From NCBI GenBank assembly GCA_032718475.1, contig JAUCBJ010000824.1, forward strand, positions 1 to 62,707: a DNA stretch of 62,707 nt. The letters run 5' to 3'. The notes below the pieces were generated by a model. That model was given only the letters and a program-made list of their open reading frames with translations. It made no database searches and was not told where the DNA came from. Below are positions 34,514 through 45,308 of the stretch, in pieces. A program made the translations under genes and the position numbers. The number at the start of each line of letters is the position of its first letter. Positions within the stretch are counted from its first letter, which is position 1. The stretch is from Nemertoderma westbladi. Its lineage: Eukaryota > Xenacoelomorpha > Nemertodermatida > Nemertodermatidae.

Positions 34514-34889
34514 ATGGCGCTAAATCAGTTACCACAACTACCTCCAATGTTGACATTGATGCATTTAAACGTACGCCATACCAATGCTCAAAAGCAACGA
34601 CTACAAAGCAATCCAGCCAAGCTCCAAGAATCTTGCCTTCTAATGCCACAACTTCACAATCCAGATACAATTATTCATCAAAAAAACATTGCAGCAATGG
34701 ACATTCTCGCTGGGATGACCAGTGTCCAGCTTGAAATACAAACTGCATTTCATGTGGTAAACGAGGTCACAACTCCATCTCAGGAGTTCAAAACCAAAGA
34801 AAATTAATGCTGTAGATGTTGAAGAATATACAATTGAATATGAAAATACAGTTATAGTCGCATCTAATGTACAAAATGAAACAAACATT

Positions 34890-36126
34890 GTGATTGCAAA
34901 ACTCACCCACGATGATATCAACTTTAAGTTCAAAGCAGTAGCTGATACTGGTGCTGGAGCATGCCTTATCGGTGCTGACGACTTTGCCTCAACTTTTATT
35001 AACCACATTCGCCTAGAAAAACCTTCTGTCAAATTGTTACACGTAGGTGGTAAAGAAATACCACAACTTGGAGAATTCTCAGTCAATATCGAGGTTGATG
35101 GTATGCATACGATTAGCATTATACATGTTTGTGAAAATGTGAATGGAGTATACCCCTCTCTCTCAACTTGCAGACAACTTCAAATTGTCCATGATGGATT
35201 TCCAAATCCACTTTCAGTTAACCTCATAACGACTGACTCACTCAAATCATCATCAATAATATCGCCATTGAACACTTCGTGGTCATCAAAAGAGATGGAC
35301 CAATTTATTTCATCATTATCAGACATCACTGATGATGAGGCAATGCAACGGATAAACTTAAAACTCCATCGAGTATATGTTAAAGTATTTTATGATGATG
35401 AAACATTACGCCCCTTAGTTGGAGACATCGTTGGTGAACCAATGAGGATACTACTCAAACAAGGAGCACAGCCATCAGCTGTCACCATGGCCCACACAGT
35501 ACCAGCACACTGGAAGGATAAAGTTGAACAAAACTTGAAATTTATGGAAAAATGTGGCATCATTGTCCCAGTTGGTGACACACCTAAACAATGGTGCCAT
35601 CCTCTAGTCTGTGCCCCAAAGCCTAATGGAGATGTACGCATCTGCGTTGATTTGACTGCACTCAATGACAAAGTAGAACGAACTGTTCATGGTGTCCCCA
35701 CACCAAGCGAAGCTATAAAAGTGTTTAAACCAGAACATAGTTACTTCGCAAAACTCGATTTAGCCAAGGGTTATTTGGCAGATGGCGATTGATGAAGACA
35801 GCAGTTGGCTAACTGTGTTTATCACACACAAAGGGAAATACCGATTTATTAGATCCCCCATGGGCTTTGTTTCCAGTGGTGACTCTTTCGCATATCGCAG
35901 TGACTATGCATTTGCTGACATCATAGATCTGACCAAAGTCATGGATGACATTGCTATTGGTGCTGCTAACATTCCAGAACTTGTCCAAAGAATAGCACAA
36001 GTGTTAGAGCGCTGTTACAGATATGGGATGACTGTAAACCCATCAAAATCCGTTTTAGCAGCACAATCGATTGATTACGTCGGTTACCACATATCTAAAA
36101 ATAACATCGAACCTGATTGTAAGTAG
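34890..36126 (+). pseudogene. Protease and reverse transcriptase of second LTR element
   Basis: 34890-35792 carries the aspartic protease (VADTGAGACLIGADDF, residues about 17-32) and the RT start (HPLVCAPKPNGDVRICVDLTALN, YFAKLDLAKGY). One extra base near 35776 shifts the frame, and RT continues at 35782-36126 (FIRSPMGFVSSGD, VMDDIAIGA with the two catalytic Asp, VNPSKSVLAAQSIDYVGYHIS). It ends at a stop (TAG) in GCKxLNAIKNF-like sequence; RT homology (LRSFLGLANLL) runs on to about 36300. Confidence 0.85.
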
Positions 36127-36353
36127 CTTAATGCAATCAAAAACTTCCAAATACCATCAACATGCACTGAATTACGCAGCTTCTTAGGCCTTGCAAACTT
36201 GCTTGCTGGATTCACGCCCGAATTAGCAACAGAAACTTCACCGTTACGTCCATTGTTACATTCAAAACATGTCTTTCAATGGCTACCATAACATACCACA
36301 GCTGTGTCCTGTCCTGAGTCAAAGACATTCCCCTCTCTCCCAAAGGGCTAGGT

Positions 36354-38177
36354 ATGTTTCACTATGGAGCCCCATTAAAACTAGAGGTGGATGCTAGCCA
36401 TTTACACGGACTTGGATATGCGCTCCTATTATTACTCCTATTATTACAATGTGGTTCACGCTACCTACAACCAGCAGAAACTCGCTATTCTATGACTGAA
36501 CTCGAGCTCCTTGGTGTTATCTGGGCAATTAGAACGACTGCGTATTTCCTCAAGGGGGCTCCATACTACTAATACTACTAGGATCGGCATGCTGCATTGC
36601 AGCTGCATTTTTAAAAATGCTGTGCCAGCTTGTCGACAAAATTGCGCCGCCACAACTCCCTATCACCCATGACATTTGCTAGAACATCCTCATCTTCATG
36701 GCCAGTGTCCTTTAAGATGGGTCTCAAGAAAGTCATGGGCTGTCCACCATACTTATTCACTCCATGAGGCTGCCAAAGTACAAGATTATGCACTGGCTGG
36801 TCCTCACGGCGAAAGCAATGTATTGCAAAGCGGAGACAATTTTGTTCTAGTGTCAAGCTTGGGGGAACCAATGAGACACCTCCAATTCCAATGTTATATA
36901 GTGTCTGGTTGGAGATGTGTGCATTGTACTTGACACAATGAACCCAGCGTAGCATTCTTGTGAATGTGCCATCCAGAGATTTGGTGTCCTCAGCAGTTAG
37001 AGCCCAGCATGGACTCCCACAGAGGAGTACTGGAACTACTGCTGCTCTAAATAATCGGATCTTTAGTTTCCGATTAATTCTCAGTGACTTCCAAATCCTG
37101 GAAAGCCTATTCAAGGCTGCCCATGCCTTTCCCTTACGTATTCGAAGGTCCTCACCTGACTTCCGAATCCATGATCCCAGGTAACAGAAGTCGTCCACTT
37201 GCTCAAGCATACCATCCTTTGAGCTTATGCTCATCCAATCAGAGGCTTGCTGAGGACTTTCAAAGTTAACTGTCAAAATTTTGGTCTTTCTGGAGTTAAT
37301 AAAAAGACCAACTCTAGAAGCAGCATGTTCTAATGAGCTGAGGAGCCATCGGGCTCCCTCTAGTGATTCTGAGAATACTCCTAAGTCATCAGCAAAGTCT
37401 AGATCAGTTAGGTACTTGGCAGGATTTCCTCAATTTCTGGAGCCAGTAGGTGGAGTTATCATCACCACATCATCATTATGATGATCTAAGGAGATGCGTA
37501 GAACATAGTCAACCACAATTATGAACAAGAATGGTGCAAGTGTGTCTCCCTGGAGGACGCCCCATAACACTTCAAATGGTTCTGTGTCACCGTCAACAGT
37601 AGACACAAATGTTGTCGAACCATCGTATACTGATCTGATTGCTGCAATAATTTCACCAGGAATCCCATATAATGAAAGTATGCTGAACATACGTGAGCGA
37701 GTGAAAAGGCCTTGAAGAATTCAACAAAGATAATAGCCAGATGCCTGTCTTTCTTTTTTGATAACTCTTCAATTACCCTTCTAAGTGCCAAAATGGGCTC
37801 CATGGTCCCACGACCTTTACGGAACCCATTCTGATTTCCATGGAGCAGTCTCTCAATGGGATCCCTGATGCGATTTAATATAATTCTATTGTATAGCTTT
37901 GCAGCAATCGAGATTAATGAGATTCTGCGAAAAGAACCATAGAGTGTTAGGTGTTATCTGGGCAATTAGAAAGACTGCGTATTTCCTCAAGGGGGCACCA
38001 TGGTTCACTGTCGAGACAGATCACAAACCACTACTTGGCCTCTTTAACAAGCCACTTTCCAATATTGATAATATGCGCCTCTTCAACATGCGTGAGAAAG
38101 TATGTGGCTATTCGTTCAATGTCATATGGACACCTGGTAAAGACCATAAAATTGCAGATGCTCTATCACGTGCCTAA
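36354..38177 (+). pseudogene. RNase H of second LTR element, split by RTE insertion
   Basis: The left part (36354-36564) has LEVDASHLHGLGYAL and ETRYSMTELELLGVIWAI. The right part (37950-38177) repeats the 52-bp target duplication (VIWAIR.TAYFLKGAP) and continues with FTVETDHKPLLGLFN, WTPGKDHKIADALSRA. The left part has a small (CTATTATTA) expansion. Without the 1385-bp insert and one target copy the domain would be roughly full length. Confidence 0.85.
36565..37949 (-). mobile_element. RTE-like LINE inserted in RNase H, with 52-bp target duplication
   Basis: A 1385-bp insert. The 3' tail on the left is ACTACTAATACTACTAGG, then the conserved terminus. The C-terminal and RT parts are on the minus strand (37276-36611: DDFCYLGSWIRKSGEDLRIRKG, VPVLLCGSPCWALTAEDT; 37690-37430: GVLQGDTLAPFLFIIVVDYVLR). 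The 5' end is truncated within the RT N-terminal region. Flanks 36513-36564 and 37950-38001 match at 50 of 52 positions and are the duplicated target. Confidence 0.95.
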
Positions 38178-38329
38178 CATAATACATGGTATGCATGATG
38201 AAACACCTATTCATGCACCAAAAGTCAAATCCATTCAGATTATCACCGTAACACATGGTTTGACTACCCTTTGCAAGCGTCTTGCAGTTAACGAAGACTA
38301 TTTAGCCTTAATTCAATCCCTACAAAGAT

Positions 38330-39385
38330 GATATTTCTCTACATCAATCTATACAGCCTCCTTCGCTAAAATAGCTGATGAACTAACCATTGAACAGGGA
38401 ATTGTACTCAAGGGTGAGTGTATAGTTTTACCCCCAAGTGAAATATCCACAGTTTTACACAACCTGCACCTGTCACATGGAGGTGCAGTACCTATGAAAA
38501 TGAGAGCACGAACATGTCTTTTTTGGCCCAAAATGTCAACAGATATCGGGCAAATAGCTGCAGACTGCTATGAATACTCCCATCTCCATGCAGCACTTCC
38601 TGCTGAACCTCTCCATCCATATACACCACCATCCAAACCTATGCAGGCAATGGTGGCAGACTTCTTTTCATATGAAGAAACTAATTATCTAGCCATTGTA
38701 GATGTCAACTCTGGATACCCATGGCTAAAACGTTGTTCAGGATCACCATCATCTGCCTTTGTCAAACATACTCTTTACAATATATTCGCTGAATATGGAA
38801 TCCCATCTACCCTACATTCAGATGGTGCACGAAATCTGTCCTCTCATGAAATGGAGGAATTCACACACAATTGGGGAATCGAGTGGGTACCTAGTTCACC
38901 CAACTTCTCCAGATCAAATGGACAAGTGGAAGCAACTGTCAAACGTTTGAAATACCTCGTAGAGAAATATAATGGCCACATGCAGACAGAAGAATTCTCC
39001 AAGGCAATGCTAGAACTCTGTATGCAACCATCAATCGCCACAGAGATGGCAGCATCCACGCTCATGTTTGGATGCCCATTGCGGACCACCATACCAGTAC
39101 AGCCATCTGCATTGTTACCAATCTCCACGTCTCAACGTGAGGATAGTGCCAACAAGAAGGCACTATGGATAAACAAAAGACAAACTTTGACTGATGAACC
39201 AAAACTGCAAAACCATTACAGCGCTTAACATATGTTACACTTTTCAATCCTACAACAAATAGGTGGGATAACAGCGGCATAGTTGAATGCATTCTTCCCA
39301 ACCATCGTTACCGTATTGCTGTATCGCGATCAAAATCATATTACCGTAACAGAACACTTACGATAAATCACTCCTACTGCCTCTA
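38330..39385 (+). pseudogene. Integrase and C-terminal domain of second LTR element
   Basis: The zinc region (LHNLHLSHGG) keeps both His, but the second Cys of the CxxC pair is Tyr (ADCYEYSH). In the core, Asp (MVADFFS), Asp (HSDGARNLS) and Glu (SNGQVEATVK) are all present in 38494-39228. After the stop at 39228, frame-shifted C-terminal sequence (RWDNSGIVECILPNHRYRI) is recognisable to about 39385. Confidence 0.85.
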
Positions 39386-40072
39386 GAAGGAAAGATACCA
39401 TCTTAGCCCTCCATGACTATGTTGCTGCCAAACCCCATCCTGTGACACGAAATAGACTCCGTTTTAATAATTATGAGTGAATTGAATCTAATTAAGACTC
39501 ATATTTAACTGCGCTCCATATTAGTCTTAAATAAAGGAAGGACATGTATGGATATGTATAATGATGATAATATAGAAAACTATATAAGTACATGGTGGCA
39601 GTTATTTGAATATGTTTGTAAGATGTTTTGTAGGTGGTGGGAAATTTAAATCAGTTTAAGATTATAAAAATTATTAATACTCTGTGCTCTGCGGTACCAT
39701 AACCCGGTACTAGGTTTGTTTTACCCGTTCCCGTTGCTAATAATTATTTCTAAGATTTAATATATTAAACATCTATCTACAGTAACCCGATACCAAAACA
39801 GACGCTAGAGGGCATAAGTCTATAAACTCTATAGTTCTATAAAATAATGCTGACACCTTTAGATTAGTTAGACTATGTACTAGCTAGTAAAAAAAACATT
39901 AAAGCTACCATAAAAAAGCATATCTACTAATGTTCTAGAGCGATATCAACTACATTTTATAGAAACAACCGACATAACAGATCTATCGCAATTAATAAGG
40001 TAACAGTTCCGTATAGCACGGTAACTTTAAGATTTATGAACAGAGTTGACATGGGTTCACCAACCAAACTCT
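39386..40072. other. Unassigned AT-rich stretch
   Basis: Downstream of the second LTR element; it may include that element's 3' noncoding region. A purine-rich AAAGGAAGGACA at about 39534 could be a polypurine tract, but no LTR pair was found to confirm it. Confidence 0.35.
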
Positions 40073-41329
40073 TCAGTCTGCTACCCAAGCACCTGCGCCG
40101 TCATCCAGCCCCAGTAGCCGCCACGAACGTCGCCCCCCTCTAAGGCACAAACCCACAGCGCGCACCAACGCGATGGACAGACGGGCCCTAACCCATCCGA
40201 GAACGAATCCTGGGGGTTTCTCGTTCCAACTGTCCTTCTCTGACAACTTTGCCGCCAAGTGATGGATAAAGTGAGATGCCTCTCTGCCCCACACACCATC
40301 CGAAGTCATCGCTAGGGGGGTGAAGGTCATGCGCAGCTGCTCGCTAATGCGACAGTGGTGCTGCTTTTTGACTCGTTCCTTCTCGCAGAGGATACTGTCT
40401 GTTGTACGGGCACGATATGAGGGAGCGTCAGCGTTTGTAACGCATACGTCGAACGACGCCTCCCTCTGTGGTGCCCATACGCCCCGGACTAGCAAATCTG
40501 TTCGGACTCCCGCGTCTCCAAGATACTGGCCCTCTCGTAGCACTACCTCCCGCTTGACTGCACTCGTACCCCAGGCCAACCCACACAACTCGCCGATCAC
40601 ATCCCGCATTTCATCATGTCGACGACATATCAGCCCGCCCTTTTTGCAATTCAGGGCGTGGTCTATGGTGAAGATAGCACCACAGCCGTCACAGTGTGAT
40701 GGCAACTCCGGGGGAGTATAACCATACCGCAGACACAGGGCGTCGCGGAATGTCTGCGCTGAAATGCCTGTCTGATGAAGCAGCGATGGGGTCACGCTCA
40801 ACCATCCAGCAGTTTTCGAGTCCAGCTGGCGCTTCACTGATCGCGCTCGATCTGGCACCATTGCCCCCAATACAACTGTCTGAACCTCGCTCGCCCCCAC
40901 TGCCTCCCTCAACCTAGTTTCACGGATGGTTCCCTGTAGCAGCGTTTTATGATCCTCCACTGATAGGGGAGTCTTTTCCTTCAATGCTCTCACCACCAGC
41001 TTGGTGCCTTCCCTCGAGGCTTGATACGCACTAGCAGCTCTGAACACTGGATCACGTAACCCAATTCCACCATGACGCACGGGCTGAAACAACAGGTCCA
41101 GATCAGCTTGCGGAACAACCACTCCAAACAAGGCTGGTAAAAACTTGTCAGCTAAGGCGCGTCGCAATGGCTCATACTTATCTGGTCTGACATCCATCAC
41201 TCTCATTGTGTAGTCCCATTCTGCCTGTAGTGACTTCGTCAAGGCGGTGAGTGATTCTTGTGGGAAAGTCTTTGCTGCCCCCGCCAACACCTCGATATGT
41301 TGCACCCATTGCTCGATCTTTTCATTCAA
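40073..41329 (-). CDS. Retroelement C-terminal ORF with zinc motif and nuclease-like block
   Basis: 418 codons, uninterrupted, starting MNEKIEQW. The first half resembles the region after the RT in some LINE ORFs (LQAEWDYTMRV, VRHGGIGLRDP). Then C-x2-C (CDGCG), H (DHALNC) and RRHDEMRD make a CCHC-like ribbon. This is followed by acidic and polar blocks (GVRTDLLVRG, EASFDVCVTN) placed as in restriction-like endonucleases of R2-type LINEs, and a conserved end (LRMTFTPLAM..GVWGREA, LGWVRARLSIALVRA). No RT palm (xxDD) is seen upstream up to 42.1 kb, so the RT is missing. The family name is an inference from order of motifs. Confidence 0.55.
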   Translation of the reverse strand: MNEKIEQWVQHIEVLAGAAKTFPQESLTALTKSLQAEWDYTMRVMDVRPDKYEPLRRALADKFLPALFGVVVPQADLDLLFQPVRHGGIGLRDPVFRAASAYQASREGTKLVVRALKEKTPLSVEDHKTLLQGTIRETRLREAVGASEVQTVVLGAMVPDRARSVKRQLDSKTAGWLSVTPSLLHQTGISAQTFRDALCLRYGYTPPELPSHCDGCGAIFTIDHALNCKKGGLICRRHDEMRDVIGELCGLAWGTSAVKREVVLREGQYLGDAGVRTDLLVRGVWAPQREASFDVCVTNADAPSYRARTTDSILCEKERVKKQHHCRISEQLRMTFTPLAMTSDGVWGREASHFIHHLAAKLSEKDSWNEKPPGFVLGWVRARLSIALVRAVGLCLRGGRRSWRLLGLDDGAGAWVAD

Positions 41330-42183
41330 ACTAATGTTCTAGAACACTTATAAATAACAAAAATAAAAAAAATTCCCGTTTTTTTTAATTTCAAAAATGG
41401 TCACACAAGCTATACTAGTGCTTAAAAAGCAACAATAATTTTTAAAATAATTCTTTATTTTAGCATACAGTAATGCATCTCAATTTCTTTTCCTTACTGA
41501 TTTTAATTTCGCATTTTTACGAAAGCTTTGTACTACTTGATTATTGGGCAAATCCACTCAGGCTGATAAGAAACTGACATAAAGGAAATCATTATGGAGT
41601 TAAGGTAGGCTAGTCTCTCCAAAATCAGCACAAAATTTGAAGATTAAGTTTAGCTACTTCCATCGCAGTTCCACCTTATGTGTAGAGCAGCGCTTTAAAT
41701 AATATAGTTTTTTAGTACAATCGATTACAAGCTTGTATAATCTCATAATATTTCACAATCTTGAATAAATTCATGTTTGGAGTATATTACCTCGAAAAAC
41801 CAGGATTATACGGATATAATACTGGTTTGTTGTCCCAGCAATGTGTAAATTAAGTGTTATATGGTTCTGAATCCTGGGTACCTGAATCCTGGGTTCCATC
41901 CTGGTACGATATTAGGTTAAGGTTGTTTGTATAAGCCATTTTAAAAATATATATATAAAGATAACAAAAATTAAGAAATCAATCAAAATATTTAGTAAAA
42001 TAGACATTCAATTCAGGGATGGCATAACGAAACAAATATTACATGTTTACAGTTTCACTCCGTGCTTAACCCTTTATTATTCAAAGTTATCAGTGTCAGA
42101 TAGACTAGGTATCAGACCCCTCGCCCATGGTACCGGTACCTTCGTCGACATACATAGTTGTATTTCCAGAGTACGTATAACCA
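41330..42183. other. Unassigned AT-rich stretch
   Basis: Upstream of the minus-strand retroelement ORF. No RT or other coding pattern was recognised. Contains a direct repeat CTGAATCCTGGGT (about 41868 and 41883). Confidence 0.4.
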
Positions 42184-42694
42184 CTAAACCACGAGCTCCA
42201 CCCGAAACGGTATCTCCGCAGACCCCGTATCTCCGCCAGACTCGCCAGAAATCATATCTCTGCTTGACCCGCCAGAAAATGTATCTCTGCCAGACCCACC
42301 AGAAACCGTATCTCTGCCAGACCCACCAGAAACCGCATCTCTGCCAGACCCGAAGTCGGTAGGAACTTCGGAATTAGGATGATCCCGAGATCCATTGCGG
42401 TGACTGTACCCACCCTGCCCTGATTGAGTCCCGCCTAAACAACATACTCTGTGGTACAAATGGCCTGATACGGGCAAAGGTAGGCCACACACTAGCGTCC
42501 AAGAGAATGGATTCGTCCTCTGGATCGCATATTAATCGAAACGACGCCGTTCTCGAACCTGGGCGAGACATCCGCTCACATCCGCTATCAATCTTCAGGT
42601 TATCTTTAACATAAACCTTAATTGTATCCGTATCCGCGTCAGGCCCATACCCGGCCAAAAACAGCCTCGAGGGAGGGCGTACCGTTGCAAACAC
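42184..42694 (-). pseudogene. LINE ORF1-like fragment with 27-bp internal repeat
   Basis: 42694-42374 reads like the RNA-binding ORF1 module of CR1-like LINEs: FLAGYGPDADTDTIKVYVKD, ASFRLICDPEDESILLDASVWP, ARIRPFVPQSMLFRRDS. The frame then shifts, and 42360-42222 encodes four to five copies of a 9-residue unit of the type SGGSGRDTV, that is a 27-bp DNA repeat. No matching RT lies next to it. The assignment rests on pattern similarity only. Confidence 0.5.
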
Positions 42695-43497
42695 AATATT
42701 ACCTGATGCCCATTATCACGTCATATTAATCACCTATTTATATAGCATAAATTAGTGTATTTTTATCGGCATATAGGTCACCCTAAGTTTTAAGTAATAT
42801 TTAACTTCCTCAGAAGTTATATAAGTTGCTTGGAATTAATCATTACCAACGATTTGAATACGATTCCAATATTTGTATTTAACCTAAAACTTCATTAGTA
42901 TTGACAGCGATACATACAACCTCATGCATACTCAATAGAGATGCAATGTTATTTACATTTGCTATATAGCAGTGTTATTTAGTGTTGTATTTGTGACAAA
43001 TTTATTTATCGCCAAAACTTTTGTACTTTGATGCTATAAATACTGTTTTATATATTTTTTTATTAGAAATCCTATCCAAGAGGATGGTTACGCATATCTA
43101 ATTTTAGTAAAGAGAGGGACCACATCAAAATACTGCGCTAGGGCGCCCTCAGTTTAGAATTAATAGCCTAGAGATCTTGTAAAGTTTAAAGTGGCCCGGT
43201 AATCACAATATCATTTAACTAGTCTACTATTTATTGTTATATTTCAGTAACGGCACCTCAAAAGGCTAATATAATTAATTAATAATGCTATTCACAAATT
43301 TGCTCAGTTATCGAGAGATATTCAAATAATAATAAGTACTTATATACGTATATAGTAAGCTAAAGCCGGAAGCAATTGGAAGACTCCTATTTCGATAGCT
43401 GATACCCGAAGGTAGGGGTGGGTGCTACTCCCATTCAAGTTTTGTTCCCTGTTACTTAACTGGTACTCATTTTATTTGACACCAGTGGATGAAAGGC
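42695..43497. other. Unassigned AT-rich stretch
   Basis: Nothing recognised apart from a possible SINE tail at its right edge. Confidence 0.4.
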
Positions 43498-43578
43498 TGC
43501 GTGTACCCCGGGAGGAGGCGAACCCTAAACCGATTGCTGGCCCGTCTCTAAACCAACTGAGCTACCCTGCCGTTCAGT
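43498..43578 (-). repeat. tRNA-derived SINE head
   Basis: On the minus strand: GGTAGCTCAGTTGGTTTAGAG (D arm with A box) and GGGTTCGCCTCC (T arm with B box), about 25 nt apart. The anticodon loop is not canonical, so this is a SINE head and not a working tRNA. Confidence 0.65.
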
Positions 43579-43781
43579 GTATAAGTAGTAACTCCCGGTT
43601 ACTCGGGAAGTTCTGTATCTTGTATATACTGTATGTGTTGTGTATTTTGTGTGTTATGTATTCATAACATCATTATTGTTCATAATATTGGTCAATATAA
43701 TATCGATATCATTATGGTTGAATGAGTGGGTTAACAATTCTGTCAGCAGTAATAAAAAAAATGTAAATTACTGTAAATGTA

Positions 43782-44262
43782 TTTTATTCCAAAATTGTAA
43801 CATTACTCAACGCCGTTAGTATTAACTGAGAGTTGTTATTTAGCACTTTACAACTTTAGAGGACATTATAGCATTGTATTGGCCTGTACATTTAGTATTG
43901 TATTTGGTGTTATTGTTTATGCGGTAACCATAACGGCGTTAAGTAATGTCCCCCTAGTGGACATTACTTAACGCCGTCATGGTTACCACGGAAACAAGAG
44001 CTGGAAATTTGCCTGACAGCCAGATAGGCCTACTGCATTACATACCGGTAGGCGGGGTATAGCTATTAATAACCAGTAAGGCCTAGCTATATTATTATAA
44101 CATGGCTCCAAACGCCGCGATAAATATAAGCTACCTTATTTATAACACAATTTATGTAATTTTTACAATTATTTATACAGCAACTAATATAATTTGTGCA
44201 GTTTCTATCACTTATAATGTATATGTACAATCATTTCGTAATGTTAAAATTTTGGAATAAAA
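43782..44262. mobile_element. MITE-like element with 25-bp inverted termini
   Basis: The left end (43782-43806) and the reverse complement of the right end (44238-44262) match at 24 of 25 positions (TTTTATTCCAAAATTG...CATTAC). At 481 bp with no ORF it looks like a non-autonomous DNA transposon. It contains a near-perfect hairpin at 43923-43987, one arm of which also pairs with CATTACTCAACGCCGTTA just inside the left end. Confidence 0.7.
43923..43987. other. 29-bp near-perfect hairpin, 7-nt loop
   Basis: Arms 43923-43951 and 43959-43987 pair at 28 of 29 positions; loop CCCTAGT. The motif CATTACT(T/C)AACGCCGT occurs three times in this element in alternating orientation. Confidence 0.9.
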
Positions 44263-44268
44263 CTACAT

Positions 44269-44403
44269 ACATACTTGTTGCAAAGTACTTTACAGTGTTC
44301 TGATCCTCGTGGCTTTATTTTCACTCACTCACTAACGTTCGTTCGTGTAACAAAGCCACTCGGATCATCACACTGTAAAGTGCTACCTTACACACAAGTA
44401 TGT
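44269..44403. repeat. Imperfect foldback of about 50-bp arms
   Basis: ACATACTTGTTG...CCTCGTGGCTTT (44269-44316) is inverted at 44352-44403 with several mismatches and a few extra bases. It starts 7 bp after the 481-bp inverted-repeat element, so it may be a second MITE or part of a composite. Confidence 0.7.
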
Positions 44404-45308
44404 AAATAGTTATTTCTGCGCCGATGTGAAGAATACCAGGTTATCGGTCAACAAGTTTAGTGTTATTTTAAATCTAATCTACCGTAATCAATACAGATTG
44501 GAATGCAGTACCGGTATTGCTGCAGGAAATACAGCTGAATACGTCTATTTATAAATGTTCCTCATCATGAATTTAATTAATTGTAGTGTTAATAGACGCG
44601 CAAGACTCTCCGCTTACAATTGATAAAAGCCACGTGTGAAATGATTGAGATTAAATATGTATTTGAATCGATCGAAAATCTCTCCCGAAAGAAACCAAGA
44701 TAAAAAATAATCAGATCACTGCGTAATGACGTGAAATATGTAGCAGCCGATTTTCAAAATTGGCCTCCTGTGCTTACTTAAACCCACCATTTCGACCGTT
44801 TCCTTGTGTTCACCCTGCCACTCGATTCAGGCCGACACCTTCTTACCCCTTATTCAATAGTTTCTAGTCTAACATTTCGCTCACTCGCATTTCGATTTTT
44901 CGCTCACCAACCCTATTGTACGCCTACTATTCTTTCCCATTGTCATATCATATATAGTGTGATATTAATCTTAGCATGTATATAATGTAGTGCCGTTATA
45001 ATATCTATCTTGTGTAATGTAAGCACGTAGACTCTTATTTGGTAGAGTAATATATATAGTAATATATAGTAGGTTCATGTCGACTGCGGCCAGGTCGCTG
45101 TTCATTTTGACTATTATTACCTAGATTCGCCTAGGGTTGTCGTCATCTTGGGGCCGCCTCGTGCAATTATTATTAATAATCCACGAGTTCATGAATAAAA
45201 TATATTATTAATATTATTTATTGTCCGCACTTTTGCGGGAAATAAATGAGATATTTTAAAGAAAAATGTAAATTACTCTAAAGGTGTTTTACACAATGGA
45301 ATACTCAC
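44404..45308. other. Intronic stretch, nothing recognised
   Basis: AT-rich sequence downstream of LamG exon 3 with no clear element. Confidence 0.4.

Larger units (their letters stand above)
33693..39385 (+). mobile_element. Second LTR (gypsy-like) retroelement, decayed, no LTRs seen
   Basis: Order on the plus strand: gag (33693-34513 in two frames), a zinc-knuckle remnant, protease, RT, RNase H (split by an RTE insertion at 36565-37949), integrase, C-terminal domain. Protein sequence differs strongly from the 16-bp-array gypsy: its RT box is VMDD rather than YLDD and protease has DTGA. There are several frame breaks and stops. I could not find LTRs on either side; the 14-bp minisatellite abuts the 5' side. 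Confidence 0.88.
12839..45308 (-). other. Giant intron between LamG exons 3 and 4
   Basis: The 32.5 kb between two clean phase-1 splice sites of paralogous exons contains the minisatellite, two LTR elements and other repeats. No further LamG-like exon was seen here. A smaller unrelated exon could be hidden, so the continuity of this intron is an inference from phase compatibility and strand. Confidence 0.6.

Noticed and set aside
36611-37949. A host gene for the YLGSWIRKSGEDLR protein
   Set aside because: The same protein segment occurs in seven copies in this window with LINE tails and target duplications, so it is a mobile element.
33693-39562. Shared ATGGATATGTATAAT at the gag start and at about 39548 as LTR evidence
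   Set aside because: Only 15 AT-rich bases match and similarity does not extend; the gag coding sequence follows at once on the left.
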